Made by a program: the position numbers and the translations under genes
Part shown: in pieces, positions 27,936-36,874 of the stretch
Position numbering within the stretch: the first letter of the stretch is position 1
Layout of the letters: the number at the start of each line of letters is the position of its first letter
Notes under the pieces: generated by a model
Databases searched by the model: none
What the model was told of the DNA's origin: nothing
Seen by the model: the letters and a program-made list of their open reading frames with translations, nothing else
Source of the DNA: Ignavibacteria bacterium UBA2373
GTDB lineage: Bacteria > Bacteroidota > Ignavibacteria > Kapaibacteriales > UBA961
Length of the DNA: 64,000 bases
Direction of reading: 5' to 3'
Assembly (NCBI GenBank): GCA_002344005.1
Contig: DDTD01000005.1
Span: 34,643-98,642, forward strand

Positions 27936-30900
27936 TTATAGTGTAAATTGTACGGTTATCTCAGTTCCTTTGTCCGGTTCGGAATATAAAATGAAAATAC
28001 CATGTAATTCTTCTGCTCTTTTTTTCATTGAATATAGTCCATTGCCGGAGAGCTTGCTGTGTTGCTGATTATTCATCGCATCGAACCCTATGCCATCATC
28101 TTTAATTGTTAAAGTAATTTGTTTTTCTTTTAAAGAGAGTGCTATCCAGACATGAGTTGCATGTGAGTATTTCGCAATATTATTAATGGCTTCTTTAAAT
28201 ACTAAATAGAGGTTTTTACGTTGATTCATATCGGGTGTGATTGTCCGAATATTATCAGAAATATGAAAATGAGCCATACAGTTGATAGGCTCAAGTATTT
28301 CAGATGTAAATGCACGCATTCGGTAAATGATATGATCAAAACTATCATTTTGTGTTTTAACAGCCCATACAATATCACTCATTGACTCCATCATCGCGGT
28401 TGTATTATTGTTGATTTGTTGGAGTAGATACTGAATGTCACTATTAGAATCCGGAATTTTTTTCTGGAGAACTGAGCCTGCTAAAGCAATGCTGCTTAAT
28501 GTACTGCCAATTTCATCATGTAAATCACCTGCGATGCGATCACGCAATATAAGTATTTTCATTTTCTCATTTACACGGTATGTATATATACTGTATAATA
28601 TTAACAAGATAAAGATAATAACACATATGTGAAACCACCAAGTTTGCCACCATGCAGGTAAAATTATAATACGAATAACAGCGTAATTTTTCTTCCATAA
28701 GTAACCCTGAAGGGCTGCTGTTACTTTAAATGTATATGTACCGGGGTCGAGATTTGTATAAGTTGCCTCGTTCTTTTGTCCCGCTTCAATCCATTGTTTA
28801 TCATAACCTTCGAGAATATATTTGTACTTTTTTTTACTATTATGAGTATAATGTAAAAATGCAAAATAGAGAGTAAACATACTTTGCTCATGGCTAAGTC
28901 TAATTTCTGATGAATATGAAATATTGGAAGATAGTATAGATGGATTTTCTTTGTGATTGATATTTTTATTAAAAATAGTCATATTAGTGATCATAATATT
29001 ACCGGGGATATGATTCTGTAGTACTTTTTCCGGGGTAAATAGTACTTTACCTTTAATTCCTCCAAATAATAAATCCCCATTCGATAATCGTATTCCTTCA
29101 TATCGGTTGAATTCATTGTCAGGTAAACCATCCTCTTCTGTAAATGGAATAAAACGGTATTGTGTGGCTGGATTCTTAGTCAATGGAATCATGCAGCATA
29201 GACCTCTATTGGTACTTAACCACAAGTTGTTCTTTGAATCAGGGATTATAGTATAGATAACATTATTCAATAATCCGTTCCGCTCTGTATAATATATACA
29301 TTCATGGGTTCGACGATTAAATTGAATCAAACCATTACCATTTGTGCCTATCCAAATATATTGTTCCGGATATATGGGGTCAGGACAGATACTGAATAAT
29401 ATATTTGAAGGTAAGGACATCGTAGGTCGTTGAGGGTCATGAGTGAAATGCTGCCACTTTTTATTTTTAGTGTCGAATGAAAAAAGTCCTTGCATGGTTG
29501 CAAACCAAAAAATACCTTTGTTATCTTGAAAATATCCCGATATAAAAGGATATTCACTGTACTCTTGCTTAGCAGGAAAGGAATAGGTCTGTTTAAGGGC
29601 AAGATTATCTTTATCTAATTGTATAAGAACAGGGGAGTGATTGTTATTAAGACCACTTATCCATATCTCGCCACTATTATCCTGAATAAAATTCTGATAT
29701 CCGAGTGTTGCTGAATAGTGATATTGAATAGTTTTAAAGACTTCTGTTGAAGAATTATAGGAAAAAATATATTTTTTTTTGTTGTTTGTATTTAATAAAA
29801 GACCAATAAATGTTGTTCTACCGGTAGGTAGAAAACTCCAAGCATCCCATTCGGCTTTCCAAATTGTGGAGGGTATTATTTTTCGTAAGGAACGTGATTT
29901 TATATTGTAAATACATGGTTCGTATTGATCTGTTGAAGTGCAGCAGATTTCATTCGTGTCGTATTGTGTATATAGAATATTATGAGGATGTTTAAATGAA
30001 TGCCATAAGTTCTTCCTAAAATCGTATTGTAAAATTCCGTGACCTGTTGTGCCTAACCACATTCTTTTGCTATTATCAATGCATGCTTTATAAACTCTGT
30101 TACTGTGAAATACAGTGTGGTTTTTAAATGGTGTAAATGTGTATGTACTTGCATTAAAATGATAGTTTATTGAATCTGATGAGAGAAGCCAATAATTGCT
30201 GCCATCTTTTACAATTAACTGACGAGTCCACTCATCATTCGAGTATGTGTGTTTTATAATGGGTTTCATGTTTGCAAAGTCATAAATAATAATAGTGCCA
30301 TTATCATTTATCATTATATGATTGGGGTTCGGTACATCATAAACACCATATTTACCCTCGCTATCTTTTATGGATAATTGTGATGTTCTATATGATAGTG
30401 TCTGTTGATATAGATGTGTTGATTGCGATGCAGAAAATATACGTAAAGAATCGTACATACAAATCCATAATGATTTGTCGGGCATCAACCACGCATCATA
30501 AGAGTACTTTTGATGTGATGTTTCTAATTGATATTTGCATATAATATGAGAAAGAGTTTGTGGTGTGAAAATATTATCTTTTGCTTTTATCAGTGACGAT
30601 ATGTCATAAAGATATACGTGAGTCGTACGATGCACACATAAGATGTTATCAATGATTTGAATACGCCAGATAACTTCATTCGAAGAGTTTTTTTGATTAT
30701 CAATTAATGAAACAGGAAAAAATTTTTCATTCTTTTTATCAAAAATGTATAGTCCTTTTGTTGCGGTTGAAACCCAAAAAATACCATTATTGTCTTCTAT
30801 GGTATGTGTCACAAAATTATCAGGTAATGAAAATGGATCTTCGGGATTATGTGTATAGACCGTAAACGCATATCCATCATATTTATTAAGTCCGTCTTTG

Positions 30901-31103
30901 GAAGTAAACCACATGAATCCTTCTTTATCCTTCATACAAGACATTACTAATCCTTGAGAGAGTCCATCTTGTATAGTCAATTTTGTGAACTGCATAGATA
31001 GGGTATCTTGAACCGCAGACGATGTCGCTACAGAAAAGAAAATCATCAGTACACAAACAAGTACGCTCATGGATGCTATATGTTGGAGTTTCTTTATCCG
31101 CAT
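27936..31103 (-). CDS. Two-component beta-propeller sensor histidine kinase
   Basis: A very large sensor kinase of about 1055 residues. I start at 31103 because MRIKKLQHIASMSVLVCVL opens into a signal peptide; the frame extends 28 codons further without support. The periplasmic part consists of many 40-50 residue propeller repeats (FTKLTIQDGLSQG, GFMWFTSKDGLNKYDG, LWLSTNRGLCC), then a Y_Y_Y domain (LEGYDKQWIEAG, TYTNLDPGTYTFKV). One membrane helix follows (WWFHICVIIFILLILYSIY). The cytoplasmic HisKA_3 domain has the phosphorylated His in GDLHDEIGST (about 862), and the ATPase domain has KEAINNIAKYS, DDGIGFD and GNGLYSMKKRA. It pairs with the downstream LuxR regulator. Such proteins sense polymers or envelope signals in Bacteroidetes; the ligand here is unknown. 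Confidence 0.9.
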   Translation of the reverse strand: MRIKKLQHIASMSVLVCVLMIFFSVATSSAVQDTLSMQFTKLTIQDGLSQGLVMSCMKDKEGFMWFTSKDGLNKYDGYAFTVYTHNPEDPFSLPDNFVTHTIEDNNGIFWVSTATKGLYIFDKKNEKFFPVSLIDNQKNSSNEVIWRIQIIDNILCVHRTTHVYLYDISSLIKAKDNIFTPQTLSHIICKYQLETSHQKYSYDAWLMPDKSLWICMYDSLRIFSASQSTHLYQQTLSYRTSQLSIKDSEGKYGVYDVPNPNHIMINDNGTIIIYDFANMKPIIKHTYSNDEWTRQLIVKDGSNYWLLSSDSINYHFNASTYTFTPFKNHTVFHSNRVYKACIDNSKRMWLGTTGHGILQYDFRKNLWHSFKHPHNILYTQYDTNEICCTSTDQYEPCIYNIKSRSLRKIIPSTIWKAEWDAWSFLPTGRTTFIGLLLNTNNKKKYIFSYNSSTEVFKTIQYHYSATLGYQNFIQDNSGEIWISGLNNNHSPVLIQLDKDNLALKQTYSFPAKQEYSEYPFISGYFQDNKGIFWFATMQGLFSFDTKNKKWQHFTHDPQRPTMSLPSNILFSICPDPIYPEQYIWIGTNGNGLIQFNRRTHECIYYTERNGLLNNVIYTIIPDSKNNLWLSTNRGLCCMIPLTKNPATQYRFIPFTEEDGLPDNEFNRYEGIRLSNGDLLFGGIKGKVLFTPEKVLQNHIPGNIMITNMTIFNKNINHKENPSILSSNISYSSEIRLSHEQSMFTLYFAFLHYTHNSKKKYKYILEGYDKQWIEAGQKNEATYTNLDPGTYTFKVTAALQGYLWKKNYAVIRIIILPAWWQTWWFHICVIIFILLILYSIYTYRVNEKMKILILRDRIAGDLHDEIGSTLSSIALAGSVLQKKIPDSNSDIQYLLQQINNNTTAMMESMSDIVWAVKTQNDSFDHIIYRMRAFTSEILEPINCMAHFHISDNIRTITPDMNQRKNLYLVFKEAINNIAKYSHATHVWIALSLKEKQITLTIKDDGIGFDAMNNQQHSKLSGNGLYSMKKRAEELHGIFILYSEPDKGTEITVQFTL

Positions 31104-31518
31104 AGTGACCGAGTATTGCACTTCTGTTGCTAAGTAAGATTGATAATAAACAACCTTGTTTGTCTTATATGAAGTTCGCAGCAACAATCAACAATGTAAA
31201 GAAAGTGTACAATGTCAATCTCTATGGTCTGAATGGTTGATTGTGCCATTATTTACTTTGATACAAAACTAATCAAGAATCAGCAAGGAAATGTAACATT
31301 CTTTGCCGGAAGCAGTGGAATAGTGAAAAAATCATTGGATTCAACTATTTCCGACCCGAATTAGAAACCGTAATTTTGAATTGTTCAGATAGAACATTCT
31401 TTTTTATTTGCAAACCTACATTCTTTATAGAAAAAGTTTCGGTATTGAAAAGGGTCAATAACTCATGTTAGCAATTAGCGACAATGGTCGTTTTTATTTC
31501 ATATTTTATGGAGGTTTT
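31104..31518. other. Intergenic region between histidine kinase and T9SS protein genes
   Basis: About 415 bp serving two divergent genes. TAATTTTG at 31371-31378 on the plus strand fits the -7 promoter consensus and would give a roughly 140-nt leader to the gene at 31519. I see no RNA structure or further gene here. Confidence 0.5.
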
Positions 31519-32013
31519 ATGATTTCTACATTTAGAACGGCATTAGCCATTCTATGCTTACTTATGGTGAGTTCATCGTATCTATGGGGGCAATCATCAG
31601 TACATTCATCGGGTTCCGATGCTACAGGCACGGGTGGGACAGCATCATTTTCGGTGGGGCAAGTTGTGTACACAACACAAAGCAGTTCGTCGGGGACATC
31701 TCATCAAGGTGTGCAACAGCCCTACGAATTTTATACAGTCACCTCTGTTGAAGAAGGAGAAGGTATAATGTTGTCGAGTAAAATTTTTCCTAATCCTGCA
31801 CAAACCGCTGTCACATTGAGTGTAGGTGATATAGAGGATGGTACCTTGCATTATGAACTGTATGACCTTATGGGAAAGCAGATACATACAGATAGAATTG
31901 TCAATAAGATTACCAATATTCCACTGCACGAGTGCGCAAATGGTACATATATGTTGAAAATCAGAAAATCCGATACTATAGTCAAGACATTTACTATTGT
32001 TAAACATCTGTAA
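31519..32013 (+). CDS. Small secreted protein with T9SS type A sorting domain
   Basis: A 164-residue protein with a signal peptide (ISTFRTALAILCLLMVSSSYLWGQ). A short Ser/Thr/Gly-rich stretch (ATGTGGTASFSVGQVVYTTQ) resembles the start of many small Bacteroidetes surface proteins. The C-terminal sorting domain starts at SKIFPNPAQTAVTLSV and ends in YMLKIRKSDTIVKTFTIVKH. The start at 31519 follows a strong GGAGG 6-10 bases upstream; an in-frame ATG 18 codons earlier does not. Function unknown; with almost nothing between signal and sorting domain it may be a small adhesin or coat protein. Confidence 0.75.
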   Translation: MISTFRTALAILCLLMVSSSYLWGQSSVHSSGSDATGTGGTASFSVGQVVYTTQSSSSGTSHQGVQQPYEFYTVTSVEEGEGIMLSSKIFPNPAQTAVTLSVGDIEDGTLHYELYDLMGKQIHTDRIVNKITNIPLHECANGTYMLKIRKSDTIVKTFTIVKHL

Positions 32014-32066
32014 ATTATACGATAAAAAATTACCTTATATAATCTACAATTAATTTATACTTATTT

Positions 32067-33116
32067 ATGAAAAATCTATTTTCAATACTTATCTGTTCTG
32101 TTGTAGCAACAACTCTCTTTGCGCAATCCCCCAATAAGATAAGTTATCAAACACTTATACGTAATTCTTCTAATCAATTAGTACAGAATCAAAATATCAG
32201 TATCAGAATTACTATCGTAGAAGATAGTGTTACCGGTGCCGGTGCCTATGAAGAAAGTCATAATGTAAAGACTAATTCCAACGGACTTGCAAGCATAGAA
32301 ATAGGCGGTGGGACAGTAACGTATGGTGATTTTAAATTTATCAATTGGTCAAAAGGTGTTTTCTTTATCAAATCCGAAATAGATCCGACAGGGGGAACAA
32401 ATTACACGATAAGTGGAATACAGCAACTCTTAAGTGTTCCGTATGCTATTTATGCAAGAGAAGCAAGAGAAGTTCATCTTCCTCTTGCAAAGGAGTCAAA
32501 TAGTAAAATATCAATGAGTATTGCTACGAGTTACTCCGAAGGAGACGGTGCAATTGGAATTATTGGGGCGGCGACCAATCCTCTTAATTTTAATATTGGT
32601 GTTCAAGGAATTGCAAACGGAAGAAGTACCTTTAGTGCCGGGGTTGATGGCAGAAATTGTTATGTCGGTGTCAGAGGAATTGCTGATATAGCAGATATTG
32701 TACCGGAACAACCATCCTATGGAGTAATTGGCCAGAGTATTTCCTCCAAAGAAAGATCGGCAGGAGTATTTGGTCGTGGTCTTATGGGTTTACTTGCCGA
32801 ATCACGCGATACATCACAAAACAGAGTAAGTATTGAAGCAAGTAATGGATATCTTAAAGTATCGGGGGAAATACCTGCCGCATTTGTGCATACGGTCTCT
32901 GCGACGAATCAAAAAAATGGTACTTACACTACAGAACTTACATATCCCGGTATGCAAGAAAGTGATTTGATATTTATCACACGTTCAAAAACAAGTGCCA
33001 ATGCAAGTTCGTATTCCGTATCATATATAAATGGTAAATGGAATATCATTAATGAAGATCAAAATAAAGCTTTGTCTCTTGGAGATCAGTTTAATGTGCT
33101 AATCATTAAGAGATAA
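32067..33116 (+). CDS. Secreted surface protein, short paralogue of the S74 protein
   Basis: A 349-residue exported protein. Its signal peptide (KNLFSILICSVVATTLFAQ) and first 130 residues closely resemble those of the next gene: NKISYQTLIRNSSNQLVQNQ, NGLASIEIGGGT and QQLLSVPYAIYA are the shared landmarks. The middle contains several Gly-rich GVxG turns (GVQGIANG, GVRGIADI, GVIGQS, GVFGRG), a pattern of beta-helical fibre proteins. The C-terminus lacks an S74 or T9SS domain that I can recognise. The family is common in Bacteroidota but without known function. It probably arose by duplication with the gene at 33175. Confidence 0.7.
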   Translation: MKNLFSILICSVVATTLFAQSPNKISYQTLIRNSSNQLVQNQNISIRITIVEDSVTGAGAYEESHNVKTNSNGLASIEIGGGTVTYGDFKFINWSKGVFFIKSEIDPTGGTNYTISGIQQLLSVPYAIYAREAREVHLPLAKESNSKISMSIATSYSEGDGAIGIIGAATNPLNFNIGVQGIANGRSTFSAGVDGRNCYVGVRGIADIADIVPEQPSYGVIGQSISSKERSAGVFGRGLMGLLAESRDTSQNRVSIEASNGYLKVSGEIPAAFVHTVSATNQKNGTYTTELTYPGMQESDLIFITRSKTSANASSYSVSYINGKWNIINEDQNKALSLGDQFNVLIIKR

Positions 33117-33174
33117 TTTTGTTGTTACTTTTTAAATCTGCATACCTTTTTATACAATTAACTTATACATATTT

Positions 33175-35352
33175 ATGAAAAATGTATTTTCGATTTTTAT
33201 TTGTTTTTTTATCGCGACATTTGTATTTGCTCAAGCCCCCAATAAGATGAGTTATCAAACTGTTATTCGTACATCTGCGAATTCCTTGGTAACGAATAAA
33301 CCCGTCGGTATTAAAATCAGTATTTTGCAAGGCAGCAGCACAGGCACAGCCGTTTTTGTTGAAACACATAATAGCACAACGAATGCCAATGGCTTGGCAA
33401 GTATTGAAATAGGTGGCGGCACAGCAAGTGTTGGAAGTTTTGGCGCAATTGATTGGTCAAAAGGACCTTATTTTATCAGTACAGAAACTGACCCGAATGG
33501 TGGTACAAATTATTCAATTAGCGGTACAAGCCAATTATTGAGCGTGCCATATGCAATGATGGCAAATAATGCCGTAAGTGCAAATGCATTATCGGCATCT
33601 GCTACAGGTGTCGTGCGAAGTATCAATGGTTCTAATGGAGATGTAACGCTGCAAGGTGGTGGCGGTACGACCATTACCAAAGCGGGAGATATTATCACCA
33701 TTTCTTCTTCAGGAGGTTCAGGTGGTACGGGAATTCAAGGTGTACAAAATACGGATGGCATATTACAAATAACCAATCCAAATGGACCAACTGCTACTCT
33801 GAATGTCAATAATTCTTCTATTACCGCAGCGAAGCTTGCCGCCGGTGTGATTCCGAGTTCTCTTCCACCAAGTGGTGTCGCTGGTGGTGATTTGAGTGGT
33901 ACATATCCTAATCCAACCATTGGTAATGGAGCTGTTACTGCGGCGAAACTTGCCGCCGGTGTGATTCCGAGTTCTCTTCCACCAAGTGGTGCCGCCGGTG
34001 GTGATTTGAGTGGTACATATCCTAATCCAACCATTGGTAAACTACAAGGTCGCGATATTGCGACGACAGCACCCACTATTGGTCAGTCTCTCGTCTGGAG
34101 CGGTACACAATGGGCTCCGGCAGCAGCAAGTGGTTGGTCACTAACCGGGAACGCAGGTACGGTTTCAACTAACTTCATAGGCACAAGCGACAATCGGTCA
34201 ATGCAGTTCAGAACGAATAATGTTGAGCGCATGCGTATTGATTCAATTGGAAGAGTTGGTGTTGGTACAGCAACACCCAGTCAGAAATTAGACATTGTCG
34301 GTGGTAGCGTGAATGTTGATATTGATCAACAGTATGGATCATTCTTACAGGATAGATTTACCTTTTCAGGTAAATCTATCGGTGGTTATGGACTTGGATG
34401 GTTTCAAGATTCGTGGAACACATTTGGCGCCACTGCATGGCTTACAGCATATTCCGGAATACGATTATTCACTAATAATTTACCTCGAGTAAATATTACA
34501 CAATCGGGTAATGTAGGGATTGGTACTGCTTCCCCAACTTCATTATTATCGGTTAACGGTGGACTAAGCGTCGGCGCAACGTATTCTACCGCCAATGCAG
34601 CTCCAACTAATGGAGCAATATTTCAAGGGAATGTGGGAATTGGCAACTCATCGCCGACAAATGTGACAGGGGAAACAGTCTTAGAGGTGGGTTCTGGTGT
34701 GACCAATCCATCAATAGGATCAATAATTGTAAGCAGACGAAGTGGATCGAATAACTCTGGTTCATTTAAGATGGGGATGAATAGCAACTTTCAATTTGGC
34801 ATCGGTGATTTTGGAGGAAATACCTACACAGAACTAATTACGATTAATGCTAGCGGTAATAGTAGCTTACCCATTGGTAGAGTTGGTATTGGCACTGCTT
34901 CCCCAACTTCATTATTATCGGTTAATGGAAGTGCCGACAAACCCGGTGGCGGCAGCTGGGCTACATTTTCGGATGCCCGCTTAAAACAGGATATCCGCGC
35001 TTACACTCCGGGACTAAGTGATGTATTGAAAATTAACCCTATTACGTATCATTATAATGCAACATCAGGGTTGGATACGAAGCCGGAATATATTGGTGTA
35101 CTGGCACAAGATTTACAAAAAGTAGCTCCGTATATGGTCAGCACATTTACAAAGGACGGCACGGAATACTTGAAAGTAGATAACAGCGGTATGACGTATA
35201 TGTTGGTTAATGCCGTAAAGGAACTCTCGAAACAAAATATGGAATTACAGAAACAAAATGCAGAACTGAAAAATCGTTTTGACATATTAGCTAAGAAAAT
35301 GAAAATAATAGAAGAAATATTGCAAAATTCTGGTGTCAATATCAAAGAATAA
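33175..35352 (+). CDS. Fibre-like surface protein with peptidase S74 intramolecular chaperone domain
   Basis: A 725-residue exported protein. Signal peptide (KNVFSIFICFFIATFVFAQ) and N-terminal domain (to about 130) match the upstream paralogue. A repetitive stalk follows, with two 38-residue units containing GGDLSGTYPNPTIG (about 218-290) and repeated RVGIGTASP-type fibre motifs. The C-terminal S74 domain starts at SDARLKQDI (Ser599, Asp600, Lys604) and ends in a coiled coil (about 675-720). S74 domains in phage tail spikes and endosialidases help trimerise fibres and then cut themselves off at the Ser. The protein is therefore probably a trimeric surface fibre. No phage genes are nearby. 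A good terminator follows. Confidence 0.8.
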   Translation: MKNVFSIFICFFIATFVFAQAPNKMSYQTVIRTSANSLVTNKPVGIKISILQGSSTGTAVFVETHNSTTNANGLASIEIGGGTASVGSFGAIDWSKGPYFISTETDPNGGTNYSISGTSQLLSVPYAMMANNAVSANALSASATGVVRSINGSNGDVTLQGGGGTTITKAGDIITISSSGGSGGTGIQGVQNTDGILQITNPNGPTATLNVNNSSITAAKLAAGVIPSSLPPSGVAGGDLSGTYPNPTIGNGAVTAAKLAAGVIPSSLPPSGAAGGDLSGTYPNPTIGKLQGRDIATTAPTIGQSLVWSGTQWAPAAASGWSLTGNAGTVSTNFIGTSDNRSMQFRTNNVERMRIDSIGRVGVGTATPSQKLDIVGGSVNVDIDQQYGSFLQDRFTFSGKSIGGYGLGWFQDSWNTFGATAWLTAYSGIRLFTNNLPRVNITQSGNVGIGTASPTSLLSVNGGLSVGATYSTANAAPTNGAIFQGNVGIGNSSPTNVTGETVLEVGSGVTNPSIGSIIVSRRSGSNNSGSFKMGMNSNFQFGIGDFGGNTYTELITINASGNSSLPIGRVGIGTASPTSLLSVNGSADKPGGGSWATFSDARLKQDIRAYTPGLSDVLKINPITYHYNATSGLDTKPEYIGVLAQDLQKVAPYMVSTFTKDGTEYLKVDNSGMTYMLVNAVKELSKQNMELQKQNAELKNRFDILAKKMKIIEEILQNSGVNIKE
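33826..34043 (+). repeat. Two direct copies of a 114-bp in-frame repeat
   Basis: Units begin at 33826 and 33940, are nearly identical at DNA level and encode 38 residues each, including SSLPPSG and GGDLSGTYPNPTIG. The second copy ends near 34043. The near identity points to a recent duplication inside the fibre stalk. Confidence 0.85.
34519..34928 (+). repeat. Pair of 41-bp repeats in the fibre gene
   Basis: 34519-34559 and 34888-34928 differ at only two of 41 positions and encode the same IGTASPTSLLSVNG segment. They bracket a 328-bp stretch and could recombine to shorten or extend the stalk in frame. Confidence 0.8.
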
Positions 35353-35383
35353 TATACACTATTGTTATTCAATCAATACTTTG

Positions 35384-35410
35384 CCCCGATAAATTTTGTA
35401 TTTGTCGGGG
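35384..35410 (+). terminator. Terminator after the S74 fibre gene
   Basis: ccccgataaa (35384-35393) pairs with tttgtcgggg (35401-35410), one mismatch, and is followed by tttt. It lies 31 bp after the stop codon. Confidence 0.75.
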
Positions 35411-35450
35411 TTTTGTATTCTTGGTGCAGAGAGAAAATTCTTTTTTATTT

Positions 35451-36131
35451 TTATTTCCCTATATTCCATATATAGCCAAAACCAATCATGGGAGGTAAGG
35501 CAAACGAGTATGTATCTTCTATGGTGGTAAATTGTGATATTTCAAAAGAAAATTGATGCTTTTTCCCCACAATAAATCCGGTGGAATACCCATAAAGTGG
35601 ATAATGATAATGTGATTTGTTGCCAACTATCCACGTGGCAGTGCTATAATGTATAAATCGAGGGGAAAATACTATGGCAAAATGTTCGGAGGGATGATAA
35701 GAATTGTAAAAAGCTAATGAACCGCTATATGTTGTTATGCCTGTGATAATATATAGAGGAGCAACACCAATATCAAGACCTATACTTGAAGCAATGGGAG
35801 ATTGTTTATCGCCCAACCATTGATATTTTCCCATCATTGTAAAAAATAATGAAGAATTTACTTTGACACCTATGTCCAAATTATCTTCCGTGCCATACAT
35901 ACCACCCACTTCAAAATGATAGGCATTTTTAAATACATCAGAGGGTAATAATGGACTGGGTCCGGCAAGAATATTGCCCGAGAAATTATAGTTACCCTTG
36001 CCGAGCGTTTTTCCCGTTTGATGTGAATTGAGGGAAACACAACCACCTATACCCGAAAGACATAGCAACATAACGACATAGATATAGTACGTACTATTAT
36101 TCACCACAGAGATATTATTTGACATTTTCAT
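35451..36131 (-). CDS. Hypothetical outer membrane lipoprotein
   Basis: A 226-residue protein with a lipoprotein signal ending at SGIGGC (Cys31). The mature part consists of alternating strands rich in Tyr, Phe and Gly (YNFSGNILAGPS, HFEVGGMYGTEDNLDIGVKV, FSFEISQF) and ends in GFGYIWNIGK, like a small outer membrane barrel. No named family recognised. It is on the same strand as, and 94 bp downstream of, the next membrane protein gene. Confidence 0.65.
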   Translation of the reverse strand: MKMSNNISVVNNSTYYIYVVMLLCLSGIGGCVSLNSHQTGKTLGKGNYNFSGNILAGPSPLLPSDVFKNAYHFEVGGMYGTEDNLDIGVKVNSSLFFTMMGKYQWLGDKQSPIASSIGLDIGVAPLYIITGITTYSGSLAFYNSYHPSEHFAIVFSPRFIHYSTATWIVGNKSHYHYPLYGYSTGFIVGKKHQFSFEISQFTTIEDTYSFALPPMIGFGYIWNIGK

Positions 36132-36225
36132 GTAATTACCATTGTATTAAATTTCTTAAAAGAATATGAATTTTACTGTTAACTTTGTCAGATAAATGTC
36201 AAAAGTGTATTGTGTTAATATTTTG

Positions 36226-36813
36226 TCACTGTAATACATAATTTGCGATAAATACAAGTGCATAAATCCAAAAAGTGTAAAGTATGGTATATAGTCCGGC
36301 ATATTTTATACTGAGAGTAATATTGTTTTTACATGTCGAAGAATGTTTCAACACCATCTTGATGGCTTGAAAAAATACCCAATAGACCATGCCGATACAG
36401 ACAATAGCGCCCGCCCAGATAATTGTTGTGAATATCCAGAGTAAAATTATGAAAAGCACGGAAACAACAATCCACAATAAGATGCCCATAAGTAATCCCG
36501 CTATTCCTTCGCCACCTACATCTATATGTCCCGGAGTGTTTATATCGGGTATATCGAGTGTGCCGACAATGTCAATCTTGTCATCAGTATCGTTAATTTC
36601 ACTGCCCTTATACAGACTAACAACTAAAAATAGGAACAATGTCAAAGAAAGAATTGTTAAGGACATTAATGAAATTTCATAGATATTTTTTTGATATTCA
36701 AGCCCCCACAGCACAGTGAAAAGTAAGGTAAGAATCACAATGCATGAAGTAATGATAAATATTTTTTTTATTGGCAAATATGATTGCTTTTGTCGAATCC
36801 TGATATTTTTCAT
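36226..36813 (-). CDS. Hypothetical membrane protein
   Basis: A 195-residue protein with about five hydrophobic segments: two near the N-terminus (IIFIITSCIVILTLLFTVLW region and SLTILSLTLFLFLVVSLY), one long stretch near 105-155 and a C-terminal one. A short hydrophilic loop contains DIVGTLDIPDINTPGHIDVGGEG. No family recognised. Its start lies only 10 bp beyond the T-run of the terminator that follows the truncated clpB gene, so expression needs read-through or a promoter overlapping that terminator. Confidence 0.6.
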   Translation of the reverse strand: MKNIRIRQKQSYLPIKKIFIITSCIVILTLLFTVLWGLEYQKNIYEISLMSLTILSLTLFLFLVVSLYKGSEINDTDDKIDIVGTLDIPDINTPGHIDVGGEGIAGLLMGILLWIVVSVLFIILLWIFTTIIWAGAIVCIGMVYWVFFQAIKMVLKHSSTCKNNITLSIKYAGLYTILYTFWIYALVFIANYVLQ

Positions 36814-36822
36814 GTCTTACTC

Positions 36823-36857
36823 AAAAAAAACTCCCTGTGTAGTATCTGCACAGGGAG
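36823..36857 (-). terminator. Terminator of the half-length clpB gene
   Basis: A perfect 9-bp stem ctccctgtg (36831-36839) / cacagggag (36849-36857) with a 9-nt loop, followed on the minus strand by eight T (36830-36823). It starts 17 bp after the clpB-like stop codon, so the shortened gene has its own regular end. Confidence 0.88.
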
Positions 36858-36874
36858 CGTGATTATAGTGACAA

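Noticed and set aside
33826..34043. Mobile element or CRISPR signature from the 114-bp repeats
   Set aside because: The repeats are in frame inside a fibre stalk, with no terminal inverted repeats or transposase.
33175..35352. Prophage tail region
   Set aside because: The S74 protein has a Sec signal peptide and a non-phage paralogue beside it. No capsid, terminase, portal or integrase gene is present.
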